From Peribacillus frigoritolerans (GTDB lineage: Bacteria; Bacillota; Bacilli; Bacillales; DSM-1321), in assembly GCF_040250305.1 (NCBI RefSeq), contig NZ_CP158190.1:4868001-4932000 (forward strand): DNA of 64,000 bases. The letters run 5' to 3'. The number at the start of each line of letters is the position of its first letter. Position 1 is the stretch's first letter. The notes below the pieces were generated by a model. The model was not told the origin of the DNA. It ran no database searches and saw nothing but the letters and a program-made list of their open reading frames with translations. Made by a program: the position numbers and the translations under genes. This document shows positions 1 to 8,508 of the stretch, in pieces.

Positions 1-824
1 TCCCGGAAGCTTTTGTCCTCCCGTTCTTCATGATAGATGCAATCACTGACACCGCCCGAGAACATCAACACATCGATTCGTCCTGTCCAAGATGGCTCCC
101 TCCCCACTAATAGAAGTTCATCTTCTTTTGTGAATGAACCAGCCAAAAACCTCGATAGCACCCTAGTCATTTCATTTGCGATGATTGCCCCATCACCATT
201 CAAAGGAGAATACCCCTTTGATTTCAGCCATTTCCCTATTGAAGGAGCAACCTTCACCTTTGCTCCCTCCCACTCCACCAAACGGCCTCCTATATGCAGT
301 GTGCAAGTTCCGCAAAGCATGCCAGAACGGTATACGGCGATATTCGCCGTTCCCCCGCCAATGTCTATGTTCGCTACAGTCTTTCTTGTCTTGATGGAAT
401 GTTGATAGGCGCCAGATCCCTTGGCGGCAATGATTCCCTCCAAATCCGGACCGGCTGCCGCTACAAGGAATTCTCCCGCCGCTTTAGATAACCGGTATAC
501 CATTTCTTCTGCATTTTGTTTGGTTGCCGTTTCCCCAGTGATGATGACAGCCCCTGTTTGTATGCTTTCGATCGTGATTCCTGCTTTTTGGTATTCACTT
601 TCCACCATTCTTTGAACAGCAGGTATATCAATTACCGTCTCGGATAAAAGCGGGGTCCTGAAAATGGGACTTCGATACAGAATTTCCTTATCGGTAATTT
701 CGATTTTTGGCACCTGTCCGCCACCCGCCACATTCCTAAGCGAAAGCTCGCTGATAACAAGTTTCGTCGTACTGGTGCCAATATCAATTCCTGCACTGAT
801 GATTCGTTCCACCTTTTCATTCAT
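1..824 (-). CDS. eutA: Ethanolamine ammonia-lyase reactivating factor EutA, 3' end cut by window
   Basis: The frame runs open from an ATG at 824 to the window edge, giving about 274 N-terminal residues of a family that is usually about 470 aa. The N-terminus MNEKVERIISAGIDIGTSTT has the ASKHA (actin/Hsp70) phosphate-1 loop, and a second nucleotide-binding motif, NIDIGGGTANIA, follows near residue 170. EutA is known to exchange damaged cobalamin on EutBC at the cost of ATP. The gene starts 18 bp after eutH with a GGGGTG ribosome site, so the two are cotranscribed. eutB and eutC are expected just outside the window. Confidence 0.9.
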   Translation of the reverse strand, partial: MNEKVERIISAGIDIGTSTTKLVISELSLRNVAGGGQVPKIEITDKEILYRSPIFRTPLLSETVIDIPAVQRMVESEYQKAGITIESIQTGAVIITGETATKQNAEEMVYRLSKAAGEFLVAAAGPDLEGIIAAKGSGAYQHSIKTRKTVANIDIGGGTANIAVYRSGMLCGTCTLHIGGRLVEWEGAKVKVAPSIGKWLKSKGYSPLNGDGAIIANEMTRVLSRFLAGSFTKEDELLLVGREPSWTGRIDVLMFSGGVSDCIYHEEREDKSFR

Positions 825-842
825 TAAAATCACACCCCAGTT

Positions 843-2114
843 TTATACCACTTGGATTTCATTGCTGTTTTCTTCCTCGTTTTTCGTTTTATATTCATTT
901 ATGCCGATAACTCCTGCTGCACGATCCTTTTCTTCTAATTCCAAAGCTTTCGGAACGGACAGCCAGTAAGCAAGACCGATTCCAATCGCTCCGGCAGATA
1001 GCTTTCCGACAATGATCGGTAATATTAAAGAGGGCTGAAAGTTGGCTGTGAATGATAAATGATCGCCTAATAGGAAGGCCGCACACACAGCGAAGGAAAT
1101 GTTTATGACCTTATCCTTCGGCGGCATTTCTTTAACAAGCTTGAACATTGCTAATATATTTGCTACCGTGGCTAATATCCCTGCACTCCCAGCTTTGCTC
1201 AACCCAATTTTCCCGCCCATCGCTTCCAATGGCTTGCCTGCATATTTTTGAATCAGGTAAATCATTGGAAATGCACCTGCCAGCATTATCCCGATATACC
1301 CCGCCGTTTCCAGGGCACGGAACTGGTCTGCCTTATCAGCCATGATCGGATGGAAACCCCAAGCACCAAATACATTGGAAAACAGTCCGGTAAAAATTTC
1401 CACGATTGAAAACACGAGTACAAGTTTAATTGCGGCATCCAATATTTTTCCAAACCACATGAAACCTTTGATCATCAAATCCGGCAGGAAATAAAGACCT
1501 AAAGCGAGCAAGACTACAAAAATAAGAAGAGGAGAAAGATTCAGGGCAATTTTCAAATAGCTCAACGCGAATTCGTATGTAGAATCCGCATTTGTGGAAA
1601 TCACTTCACGGATTTTCGAATTCGTTGCCACCACCAGCACGCTTGAGATAAAAGCGCCAATCGGAATCGTCAGGATTCCTGACATGACACCAAGTGCCAT
1701 GTATTTATGATCACGTTTCTCCAGCATCGCAAGCCCCATTGGAATCGAGAATACAATCGTTGCCCCAGACATAAAGCCGACAATCATCGCCATGATCCAG
1801 CCTTCATATGATTCCTTCAGCTCGGCCGCTAATTGGTAACCCCCCATATCCGTCGCCAAAATCGTTGTTGCGGCGAGGGCTGGATCTGCACCGATCGCAG
1901 CGAAAACCGGGCCGCATACTGTATTGATGAACCATGATAAATAAGGGATCGAGGCCATGATTCCAGCTGCCGGAATAAATATATGGCCAACGGTATGCAA
2001 ACCTTCCATGAACTGTTTCCCCAAGCCTTGCTCACTGTCTTTAATCGATGCAATAGCACCGACAACAGCACACACCATAATGATGTAAATAACGATTTTA
2101 CCTACCATCTCCAT
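843..2114 (-). CDS. eutH: Ethanolamine permease EutH
   Basis: This 423-aa protein is strongly hydrophobic, with about ten to eleven membrane segments, and matches the EutH family in length and in the N-terminal block with DSEQGLGKQFMEGLHTVG. It imports ethanolamine, or helps its protonated form cross the membrane, to feed the ammonia lyase. The ATG at 2114 follows a GGGGGA ribosome site. It lies downstream of eutV behind a leader holding an ANTAR-type hairpin and a terminator, so its expression, and that of eutA behind it, probably depends on antitermination by EutV. The charged C-terminal tail is cytoplasmic. Confidence 0.93.
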   Translation of the reverse strand: MEMVGKIVIYIIMVCAVVGAIASIKDSEQGLGKQFMEGLHTVGHIFIPAAGIMASIPYLSWFINTVCGPVFAAIGADPALAATTILATDMGGYQLAAELKESYEGWIMAMIVGFMSGATIVFSIPMGLAMLEKRDHKYMALGVMSGILTIPIGAFISSVLVVATNSKIREVISTNADSTYEFALSYLKIALNLSPLLIFVVLLALGLYFLPDLMIKGFMWFGKILDAAIKLVLVFSIVEIFTGLFSNVFGAWGFHPIMADKADQFRALETAGYIGIMLAGAFPMIYLIQKYAGKPLEAMGGKIGLSKAGSAGILATVANILAMFKLVKEMPPKDKVINISFAVCAAFLLGDHLSFTANFQPSLILPIIVGKLSAGAIGIGLAYWLSVPKALELEEKDRAAGVIGINEYKTKNEEENSNEIQVV

Positions 2115-2157
2115 ACATATTCCCCCTGAATTCCGATTTGATTTGGCCTATCGACTT

Positions 2158-2193
2158 TAAAAAAGGGTATAAAAAAGACGCCTCTTATAGCCC
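2158..2193 (-). terminator. Terminator in the eutV-eutH leader
   Basis: Read on the minus strand, GGGCUAUAAGA pairs with a U-rich arm ending AUACCC (GGG/CCC, UAU/AUA, AAGA/UCUU, with small bulges) and is followed by a run of seven U. It sits about 45 nt upstream of the eutH start, in the place expected for the terminator that ANTAR regulators of the EutV type suppress. The pairing was drawn by eye and no energy was computed. Confidence 0.55.
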
Positions 2194-2241
2194 AAACTTA
2201 GGTTTTTCGGCAGAAAAGCCTACAACCAATTTGGTCCATCA

Positions 2242-2255
2242 AAGCGCCATTGCTT
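2242..2255 (-). promoter_or_regulatory. ANTAR-type RNA hairpin (P1-like) at the end of eutV
   Basis: The RNA reads AAGC-AAUGGC-GCUU: a four-base-pair stem closing a six-base loop with A at loop position 1 and G at position 4, the signature described for EutV/NasR targets. It begins at the last base of the eutV stop codon. EutV sites normally hold two such hairpins, the second overlapping the terminator. I do not find a second loop with A1 and G4 here. Confidence 0.6.
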
Positions 2256-2848
2256 CATCTATTTACTTGTTTTTGATCATTTGCAATGATTCGACGTGCC
2301 ACCGTCTCCATGGAAAGCTGCTTATCCATACTAAGCCTTCTCAGCTTATTGTAAGCGATTTCTTCTGTTACATTCTTCCTTTTCATGATAATACCTTTTG
2401 CCTTTTCAATGACTTTACGATTTGTGAGCGTTTCATCTAATTGAGCATTTCGTTCCTGATACTTCTTTGTATTGGCAGCTTGCAGCAATGCTATCTCCAC
2501 TGCCGGAATCAAATTCGCCTCCGTAATTGGCTTAACAAGATATCCGACGATATTCGCGCGCTTCGCCTCGTCGATATATTCACGCTGGCTGAATGCAGTT
2601 AAAAGCAGGACCGGAATCTGAAAGGTATTGGATATCACATCGCTAGCCTTAAGCCCATTCATTTTAGGCATTTTAATATCCATCAAAACGAGATCCGGCT
2701 GTAGTGCATGTGCCATTTCAATTGCCTTCTCGCCATTACGGGCATGTCCAACCACATCGAAGCCTGCATCCTTGAGCATGATCGTTATATCAAGCAGAAC
2801 AATCGATTCATCCTCCACGACCAAAATCCTCTTGACCACTTCTCCCAC
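2255..2848 (-). CDS. eutV: ANTAR response regulator EutV
   Basis: A receiver domain fills about residues 1-125 (acidic pair EDE near the N-terminus, phosphoacceptor in LVLMDIKMPKMNG). An ANTAR RNA-binding domain follows at about 135-190, with KVIEKAKGIIMKRKNVTEEI. EutV dimers bind paired hairpins in nascent RNA and block terminators of ethanolamine genes. The gene abuts eutW with no gap: the eutW stop is directly followed by GTG at 2848. A second GTG at 2839 (MVKRILVVEDE) is an equally good start. The 197-aa length is typical. Downstream hairpins support this assignment over an unrelated ANTAR regulator. Confidence 0.88.
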   Translation of the reverse strand: MGEVVKRILVVEDESIVLLDITIMLKDAGFDVVGHARNGEKAIEMAHALQPDLVLMDIKMPKMNGLKASDVISNTFQIPVLLLTAFSQREYIDEAKRANIVGYLVKPITEANLIPAVEIALLQAANTKKYQERNAQLDETLTNRKVIEKAKGIIMKRKNVTEEIAYNKLRRLSMDKQLSMETVARRIIANDQKQVNR

Positions 2849-4225
2849 CTACCTCTTGTATGGAAATCTTACAGAAGCCAGGGTACCTTCTTTAATCCGA
2901 TGAATCAAAAACTCCCCATCCAAATCGTTTTCCACCGTCATACGGATGATATCCAGCCCCAAAGAGGGTTTCATTGCAGGTGAATACCCGATGCCATCAT
3001 CTCTTACTTGAATTTCCAATTCAGGACCATCCTTATGAAAGCATACGGTAATCTTCCCTTCCGCCCCTTCCTTGAAAGCATGCTTCACACAATTATGGAT
3101 GAGCTCATTCACCACCAGCGCGACAGATATGCCAATGTCGGAATCAATGGAATGAAACTCACCACCACTATATTCGATGCTTAGGCTTTGACGGGTATGA
3201 TCCTCCGTATGAACAATCATATCGCCTATTTTCCTAATAAGCTCCAGCAGATCCACATGGTCGACATGACTGCTTGCCAAAATGATTTCGTAAACCGACG
3301 AGATGCTTAACACCCGGTTCAGACTGACCAATAAATGGGGCTTGATTTCTTCAGGGGCCCCTATCCTCATTTGCAGCCGAAGTAAACTGGCCACTGTCTG
3401 CAAATTATTCTTCACCCTATGATGAATTTCACGAATGGCTACTGATTTGCTGATCAGCTCTCTCTCTTTATCCCGCAGTTCAGTCAGGTCACGGATGATG
3501 ATGAACGTTTCATTGGAATTCTTGTTGCCCAAATGGAATTTCTTTATTTGGAAAATCTTTTTACCAATGTTCATTTCCTTCATTAAAATGTCCTCTTTTG
3601 AAGCAAGAACATCGGCAAAGTCAGGAAAATATTCGAAAATCGATTCACCTAAGACACATTCCTTCATGCATATTTCCGATACTAAATTAATGGCAGAAGG
3701 ATTCGTATAGACAAGTCGATTTTGATTATTAATCAGGAAAATGGACTCCTCGATAAATTCAGGAACCAAGGAATTTTGTTGATCTTGCCTATCAAACTGA
3801 TTTGACGTTTCAGGTTCTTCATGAATCACCTTTTCCATGATTAAAACGGCGATGACCCGATCGCATTCCCCCTTGATTGGAACGACACTTTGCTGGACCA
3901 TTGCCCCCTCTTGAGTCAATGCCCGATTCACGAACATGTCCTTTCCGGTGCGCAATACATAAAATACGGCCGGTTCAAAAGCCTTATAGGCAAATTTCCC
4001 GACAACCGGATGATCATAAACCGATTTCACGGAATGTCCGCATGCCTCTGCCACGACAATGGCATGCTTCCCTTCACGCACCGGACAATCAATAAACACA
4101 TTCGCTTTATTCAAATTAGCTATCAATGATAAATTCGTTGATAGGTTTTCAAGAATTTGAATATCACTGTCCAGTAAATGAGTATGCAATTCACATAAAT
4201 CTCGGACAGTCATTGTCCGTTCCAT
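2849..4225 (-). CDS. eutW: Sensor histidine kinase EutW
   Basis: This 458-aa soluble kinase of the PdtaS/EutW type has an N-terminal sensory region (about 1-150), a PAS-like region (about 155-260), a HisKA_2 helix with the phosphoacceptor in EIHHRVKNNLQ (near 270), and an ATPase domain with N-box NELIHNCVKHAF and G-box DDGIGYSP. No membrane segment is visible, fitting a cytoplasmic sensor of ethanolamine that phosphorylates EutV. ATG at 4225 is preferred because GGGG lies 8 nt upstream; an in-frame TTG at 4231 is the alternative. It is the first gene of the eut cluster and has its own strong promoter. Confidence 0.87.
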   Translation of the reverse strand: MERTMTVRDLCELHTHLLDSDIQILENLSTNLSLIANLNKANVFIDCPVREGKHAIVVAEACGHSVKSVYDHPVVGKFAYKAFEPAVFYVLRTGKDMFVNRALTQEGAMVQQSVVPIKGECDRVIAVLIMEKVIHEEPETSNQFDRQDQQNSLVPEFIEESIFLINNQNRLVYTNPSAINLVSEICMKECVLGESIFEYFPDFADVLASKEDILMKEMNIGKKIFQIKKFHLGNKNSNETFIIIRDLTELRDKERELISKSVAIREIHHRVKNNLQTVASLLRLQMRIGAPEEIKPHLLVSLNRVLSISSVYEIILASSHVDHVDLLELIRKIGDMIVHTEDHTRQSLSIEYSGGEFHSIDSDIGISVALVVNELIHNCVKHAFKEGAEGKITVCFHKDGPELEIQVRDDGIGYSPAMKPSLGLDIIRMTVENDLDGEFLIHRIKEGTLASVRFPYKR

Positions 4226-4271
4226 AGGCAAAACCCCAATAAACGTTTATTCATGGATATTATTATTGATT

Positions 4272-4300
4272 ATTATAGATACCGACCCTATTTTTGTCAA
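4272..4300 (-). promoter_or_regulatory. SigA promoter of eutWV
   Basis: On the minus strand a perfect TTGACA (4300-4295) is separated by 17 bp from a perfect TATAAT (4277-4272), about 45 bp upstream of the eutW start. A consensus promoter suggests the sensor pair is made constitutively and that control acts later, at the eutH leader. Confidence 0.8.
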
Positions 4301-4499
4301 TATTCAAAATATTCTAATGTAATGTATTCTAACATAGATAACGATATTTAAAACGATTGATCCACATTCTTATCAACTCACTTGTAGAGCAAAGTTACCA
4401 CTTTAAGTCCATATATGACCACCGTTACTTTTTGCATACTCATGAATTCCACCTCTTCTGGTTATAGTAAAAAAGAAAATAACGGAGGAGGTACATTCC

Positions 4500-4619
4500 A
4501 TGAAAAGTTCAAAGGAGTTTGTTGAAAGCATTCAAGAGCAGCAAAAAAAGGAAGAAGGCAATATGCGCCGTCAAGGCAATGGGAATCCCGCTCAGAAATT
4601 ACCGAATAAAAAACATTAA
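4500..4619 (+). CDS. Small DUF4023-like protein
   Basis: This 39-aa ORF starts with ATG behind an excellent GGAGGAGGT ribosome site and ends before a good terminator. The protein is charged and glutamine-rich, starting MKSSKEFVESIQEQQKKEEG and ending in a LPNKKH motif, which resembles the DUF4023 family of about 40-aa proteins from spore-formers as I remember it. No function is known. It stands alone between eutW and the convergent membrane protein gene. Confidence 0.7.
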   Translation: MKSSKEFVESIQEQQKKEEGNMRRQGNGNPAQKLPNKKH

Positions 4620-4638
4620 TGAAGCCCTTCTTTAAAAT

Positions 4639-4666
4639 ATCCCAGCCTTAAATTTCAGGCTGGGAT
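4639..4666. terminator. Bidirectional terminator
   Basis: A 9-bp perfect stem, ATCCCAGCC / GGCTGGGAT, with a 10-nt loop lies between two convergent genes. The minus strand has a T-rich tail (ATTTTAAAG) and the plus strand a shorter CCCTTT. Confidence 0.75.
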
Positions 4667-4670
4667 CCCT

Positions 4671-5378
4671 TTACTCCGATGCACTTTTTTTCTTCTTCAT
4701 CTCTTCGATTTCTTTAGAAAATGTTTCTTCTATCTCTTTTTTATTTCCATATAAAAAGAGGTTATCCCCTAATTTAATTTTATACTCATATAACTCTTTC
4801 CTGATCTTCACTTCTCCGCTTTCAATAAATAAAATATTGATGTCGGCTCCATCTGAAATGACATCAAATGCTTTGACATCGATGAATTCGGAATCCTCAT
4901 AAATATCGATCTCCATGACGACGTCTTCCTCTTCTAAAAATAGGACCTCCTCTATCGGGTGTTCCCATAATTCATAATGATTGTACATTTCACTTTTCAT
5001 CTTATTCGATAATCTATTATTCAGGAATGGAGCTTTCACTAAAACCACCAGGACCACCAGTATCCCTATAATGATGCTTAACTCCATCAAGCGGAGATCA
5101 TCTGTAAGCAATGTACTAATCGATGAAATGATGACAGCAAGTGAGAAAGCACCAAATAAAATCAAGAACATGCTTATTTTCCTTCGAACGGGATGATCAA
5201 TAATCGATTTTGACTCGTCAGTTGTAAAACCAGTACCCGTCAGCATGGAGATAACCTGAAATCTTGCCACTGTACTTTTTAATCCAGTCAATTTCATCAA
5301 GGTGACCGATATTTCAATAACAAGAATAATGATTATAAGATAAAGCAACATAAAAAGTAAATTCATCAAAACGATCAC
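4671..5378 (-). CDS. Membrane protein with C-terminal TrkA_C-like domain
   Basis: This 235-aa protein has a hydrophobic first half with about three membrane helices (near residues 3-28, 66-88 and 95-115), followed by a soluble region. The last about 90 residues (from EEDVVMEIDIYEDSEFIDVK) resemble the TrkA C-terminal (RCK_C) ligand-binding fold that gates K+ and other ion transporters. It lacks a pore or transporter core, so it may be an accessory or signalling membrane protein. It is a single gene between two terminators. Function unknown. Confidence 0.7.
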   Translation of the reverse strand: MIVLMNLLFMLLYLIIIILVIEISVTLMKLTGLKSTVARFQVISMLTGTGFTTDESKSIIDHPVRRKISMFLILFGAFSLAVIISSISTLLTDDLRLMELSIIIGILVVLVVLVKAPFLNNRLSNKMKSEMYNHYELWEHPIEEVLFLEEEDVVMEIDIYEDSEFIDVKAFDVISDGADINILFIESGEVKIRKELYEYKIKLGDNLFLYGNKKEIEETFSKEIEEMKKKKSASE

Positions 5379-5484
5379 TTCCTCATTTATGGTTTACCCT
5401 AATACGCCAAAAGAAATCGCATTCGTTGTTTTTCATGTCTCCACCAATATATTCACTTAATGCAAATAACTGGCATTAAAACAA

Positions 5485-5522
5485 AAAACACAGTAAGATC
5501 TCATTGAATCTTACTGTGTTTT
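5485..5522. terminator. Terminator downstream of yojO
   Basis: A 15-bp perfect stem (AAAACACAGTAAGAT / ATCTTACTGTGTTTT) with an 8-nt loop lies 66 bp after the yojO-like stop. It separates that gene from the next minus-strand gene. Its A/T flanks could let it work in both directions. Confidence 0.85.
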
Positions 5523-5588
5523 ATTCTTTATTCTAATCAGGATACCTTTTTCCGTTCTAATCTTGCTTTTCGAGGGAAACTTGATTTC

Positions 5589-7505
5589 TCAAATGGTCTT
5601 CAGCAGCAGCTTTTTTAACAACGGTGTAAATTGCTCTGGCAATTCAGCTACGCTTGGAATCATTAGGCGTTCTTTTCCATAGATGTTTTTCATCGTCATT
5701 TCTTCACTTTCATCGATGCCTCCATCGGCTAAAAACAGGCCGATGACTTCTATGCCTTTTTTCCTGGCTTCCGAAACAGCAAGATGTGTATCGACAATGC
5801 CATTTTGATCATAATCGGCAGCTGCCGGCTCACCATCGGAAAATACGAGCAAGAAACGGTTTTTTTCGCGTCTTTTTTCCAATTCCATTGCGGCAACCCT
5901 GATACTGTATCCGTCCCGGTTGTCTTCCTCAGGTTCAAGCTGCATGATTTTAGCTCCTGAGTTTAGATAAAGAGAATCGGAATGGGATTGGATCACATGG
6001 AAGTAGTTTGGCTGATATCCTTCTCTCACTTCATTTGCATCTTCCCAAAATCCCACGATCGAGTGGGGGATCTTTAATTTCTTCAGTACTTCATGAAACA
6101 GGACCACTCCTCGTTTCGTTTCATCCATCTTGTTATGCATGGAAGCCGAGCAATCGATAAGCAATGTGAATACGGCATCCATTTCATTTGAATCCTGGTT
6201 CTTTTTATAAAAAACCCGAGGATTCTCTTCAAATACAAGCGGCAGTAATTTTTTAGATAAACGGCCAAAAACCAAATCTTTTCTTGGTGCGTTCTTTTTA
6301 TTTTCCAGTGTTTTTTCAATTGTACTGGAGAGTTTTCTCTTAAACGGTTCGATATCCGCAACAAACTCACGGTAGCGTCTCTCTTCCGTTATTGTTGGAA
6401 TTTTTGCTTCCTTGATTACCTGAACGACGTCTTTATTTTCTTCACCAAATGGATGTTCACCACTTTTGCCCATATTGGTTTGTTTCTTCTCCAGCGTTTC
6501 CTGCTGATTGTATTCCTTTTGTTGACTTTCCCCTGATGAACCCTGGATCGAAGCCAGTGCTTGGTCGGCATCTTCCGCTTCCCGGGCACCGCCGCCCATC
6601 AGACTTGTTTTCGTTCCCTGCTCCAATTCAAATTGAAGAAATGTCGAATTGCTCTCGCCGTTCTTATTCTCCCGGTGCCAAGTCGAGAATTTCTCATCAA
6701 TGAACTCACTTTTTTCTTCGTCTGCCTCTTCTGTATCATCGTTCAACAGTTCATCATTTCTAGTCAGTTCATCAAATAAGGTATTTGCCTTATACTTTTC
6801 CACCTTTGCAATGGGGAAGATGAAATACTCATTCATCGTATCCTCGTATCCATCGTTGACACGGAAAACGATTTGCTCGCAAATCCTCGTGATATCACTG
6901 GTTTTAGTGGCTTCAAAGACGGAATGGATGAACGGTTTGAGTTTCTCCAGTTCTTCAAGCTGCCTTACATTGGCTCTTGGAAAAATCGGATCCGGCCTGT
7001 CAGATTGAAGCAGTAAATATATGAGGCAGTATAATTCATCCAGTGCAAAACTTCTTGTGACATTCGTCGCCAATTGGCTTTCGAAATATTGTTTAAGGTA
7101 AGCCCCCCTTACCGAAAACCATTTTTTCGTGCCTGGTCTTTCTTTCTTCACCAATTCTTCCAATCGCAAATCTTCCAGCAAAGCGAATAATTGGGCTGCA
7201 AACTTCGGAAGTGAACTTTCCCCGATGCTGTCCTGGTACTCCTTCATGCTCTGGATTGTGGTATGATGCAGCGTGCCTATCGTTCGAAGAAGCACGTCCG
7301 TTTTCAGCCCCGCTTCCTTCACTTCCTTATTGCCATTTTCCCAAAAATGGCTGGCAGTGACCTTATTCTCGATCAGATCAATGAAGGATCCATAATTGTA
7401 TTCGAATTCCAGCTCAGGAATGCCGGATAAAACAGTCGAAAGATCCTGAAGCTGTAAAAAAAGTGCCGTATCTATTATTGAATCATTGAACCTGATATAC
7501 TTCAT
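5589..7505 (-). CDS. yojO: VWA-domain protein, NorD/CobT-like (YojO)
   Basis: This 638-aa protein matches B. subtilis YojO in length and context. The N-terminal two thirds are helical, with a central acidic, glutamine-rich stretch (about 255-350). The last about 190 residues form a von Willebrand A domain whose metal site is LLIDCSASMHNK (DxSxS), followed by FSDGEP. Such proteins pair with a MoxR AAA+ ATPase (YojN upstream, 15 bp gap) as a metal-insertion or activation chaperone, by analogy with NorQ/NorD. The client in Bacillus is unknown and no nor genes are nearby. Confidence 0.85.
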   Translation of the reverse strand: MKYIRFNDSIIDTALFLQLQDLSTVLSGIPELEFEYNYGSFIDLIENKVTASHFWENGNKEVKEAGLKTDVLLRTIGTLHHTTIQSMKEYQDSIGESSLPKFAAQLFALLEDLRLEELVKKERPGTKKWFSVRGAYLKQYFESQLATNVTRSFALDELYCLIYLLLQSDRPDPIFPRANVRQLEELEKLKPFIHSVFEATKTSDITRICEQIVFRVNDGYEDTMNEYFIFPIAKVEKYKANTLFDELTRNDELLNDDTEEADEEKSEFIDEKFSTWHRENKNGESNSTFLQFELEQGTKTSLMGGGAREAEDADQALASIQGSSGESQQKEYNQQETLEKKQTNMGKSGEHPFGEENKDVVQVIKEAKIPTITEERRYREFVADIEPFKRKLSSTIEKTLENKKNAPRKDLVFGRLSKKLLPLVFEENPRVFYKKNQDSNEMDAVFTLLIDCSASMHNKMDETKRGVVLFHEVLKKLKIPHSIVGFWEDANEVREGYQPNYFHVIQSHSDSLYLNSGAKIMQLEPEEDNRDGYSIRVAAMELEKRREKNRFLLVFSDGEPAAADYDQNGIVDTHLAVSEARKKGIEVIGLFLADGGIDESEEMTMKNIYGKERLMIPSVAELPEQFTPLLKKLLLKTI

Positions 7506-7520
7506 GAGGCATTCTCCTAG

Positions 7521-8387
7521 TTAGAATAATGTGTCAGCCAAGTTCTTCACGAACTCACGCTCCCGTTCCTCGTCCAACTTATCCACAATGGAACGAAGAA
7601 TCGCCCGTTTCGGCGGGATCAACACACTTAGATCGCAAGCATCAAGCAAAGCCCTAATTGACGCCGCATCTTCAGCCACCTTCCCTTGATTCACGGCATT
7701 TATCAAATCACTCGACAGTTTAACGAACAAATCAATACTTCTTGGGTCCTTCAACTTTGTATTGGTTTCTATCAATTGCTTTAACTGCTCTCCTTCAATA
7801 TAAGGAACTTCAATGACGACAAACCTATTTTTTAGCGCTTCGTTCAGCGGCACTGTCCCGACATACCCTTCGTTGATTGCAGCAATCACATTAAAGCCTT
7901 CTTTTGCCGTTATGACTTCATTCGTGAAGGGATTCGTTATCGTCCTTCTGTAATCAAGCACACCATTGATAAGCGGCAGAGTTTCCGGTTTTGCCATGTT
8001 GATTTCATCTATATATAGGAAGTGACCGTGATTCATCGAATTGGTCACTGGTCCAGGTACGAATTCTATCACTTGTTTTTCCTCTTTGTAAGCCAGCGTC
8101 TTGAAGCCCAATAAGCTTTCGGCATCCAAGTCGACTGAGCAGTTGACGCTGAACATCGGCTGATTGAATAAGTTCGATAAAGTCTCGGCAAACTTTGTCT
8201 TTCCAGCCCCTGTCGGACCCTTCAAAAGGATATTCTTCCCCATACTCAAGGCCGTGATGGCATCCACCATCAACTCCATCTCGGGAGGCAGATATCCGCC
8301 GCTCCTGATCAATTCCTCAAATTGAGCAGGATTCTTTTTGCTTGTTTGTAAAATATTCGCTATTTCTTTTGGTAATCGATTGATCAT
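7521..8387 (-). CDS. yojN: MoxR-type AAA+ ATPase (YojN, NorQ/CbbQ-like)
   Basis: Walker A is GPTGAGKTKFAE, Walker B FLYIDEINMAKPE, with sensor and arginine-finger motifs further on (AAINEGYVGTVPLNEALKNRF). These are typical of the MoxR/NorQ branch. I place the start at ATG 8387 (MINRLPKEIANIL, 288 aa) behind AGGAAC; a longer frame opens at 8441 but its extra residues look non-coding. It is translated just before the VWA partner, forming a two-gene unit. The ATPase probably remodels a metalloprotein client together with YojO. Confidence 0.87.
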   Translation of the reverse strand: MINRLPKEIANILQTSKKNPAQFEELIRSGGYLPPEMELMVDAITALSMGKNILLKGPTGAGKTKFAETLSNLFNQPMFSVNCSVDLDAESLLGFKTLAYKEEKQVIEFVPGPVTNSMNHGHFLYIDEINMAKPETLPLINGVLDYRRTITNPFTNEVITAKEGFNVIAAINEGYVGTVPLNEALKNRFVVIEVPYIEGEQLKQLIETNTKLKDPRSIDLFVKLSSDLINAVNQGKVAEDAASIRALLDACDLSVLIPPKRAILRSIVDKLDEEREREFVKNLADTLF

Positions 8388-8450
8388 TATGTTCCTACAC
8401 CCCTTTCTGAACATTTTAAGGCTCTTTCCCATTAAAAACAAACACTAAGA

Positions 8451-8479
8451 AAAGGAGCTGTCATCAAGACAGCTCCTTT
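8451..8479 (-). terminator. Terminator of brnQ
   Basis: A 12-bp perfect stem, AAAGGAGCTGTC / GACAGCTCCTTT, with a 5-nt loop lies 30 bp after the brnQ stop. It sits so close to yojN that the yojN promoter must lie within about 60 bp or overlap it. Confidence 0.85.
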
Positions 8480-8508
8480 CAAGATTCGATGTTAGAGAAT
8501 GATACCCC

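Noticed and set aside
632..820. 62-codon minus-strand frame
   Set aside because: A shifted reading of eutA, which runs through here in another frame.
2194..2230. Second ANTAR hairpin (P2) in the eutH leader
   Set aside because: GGC-UUUUCU-GCC and GCU-AUAAGA-GGC can pair, but neither loop has A at 1 and G at 4.
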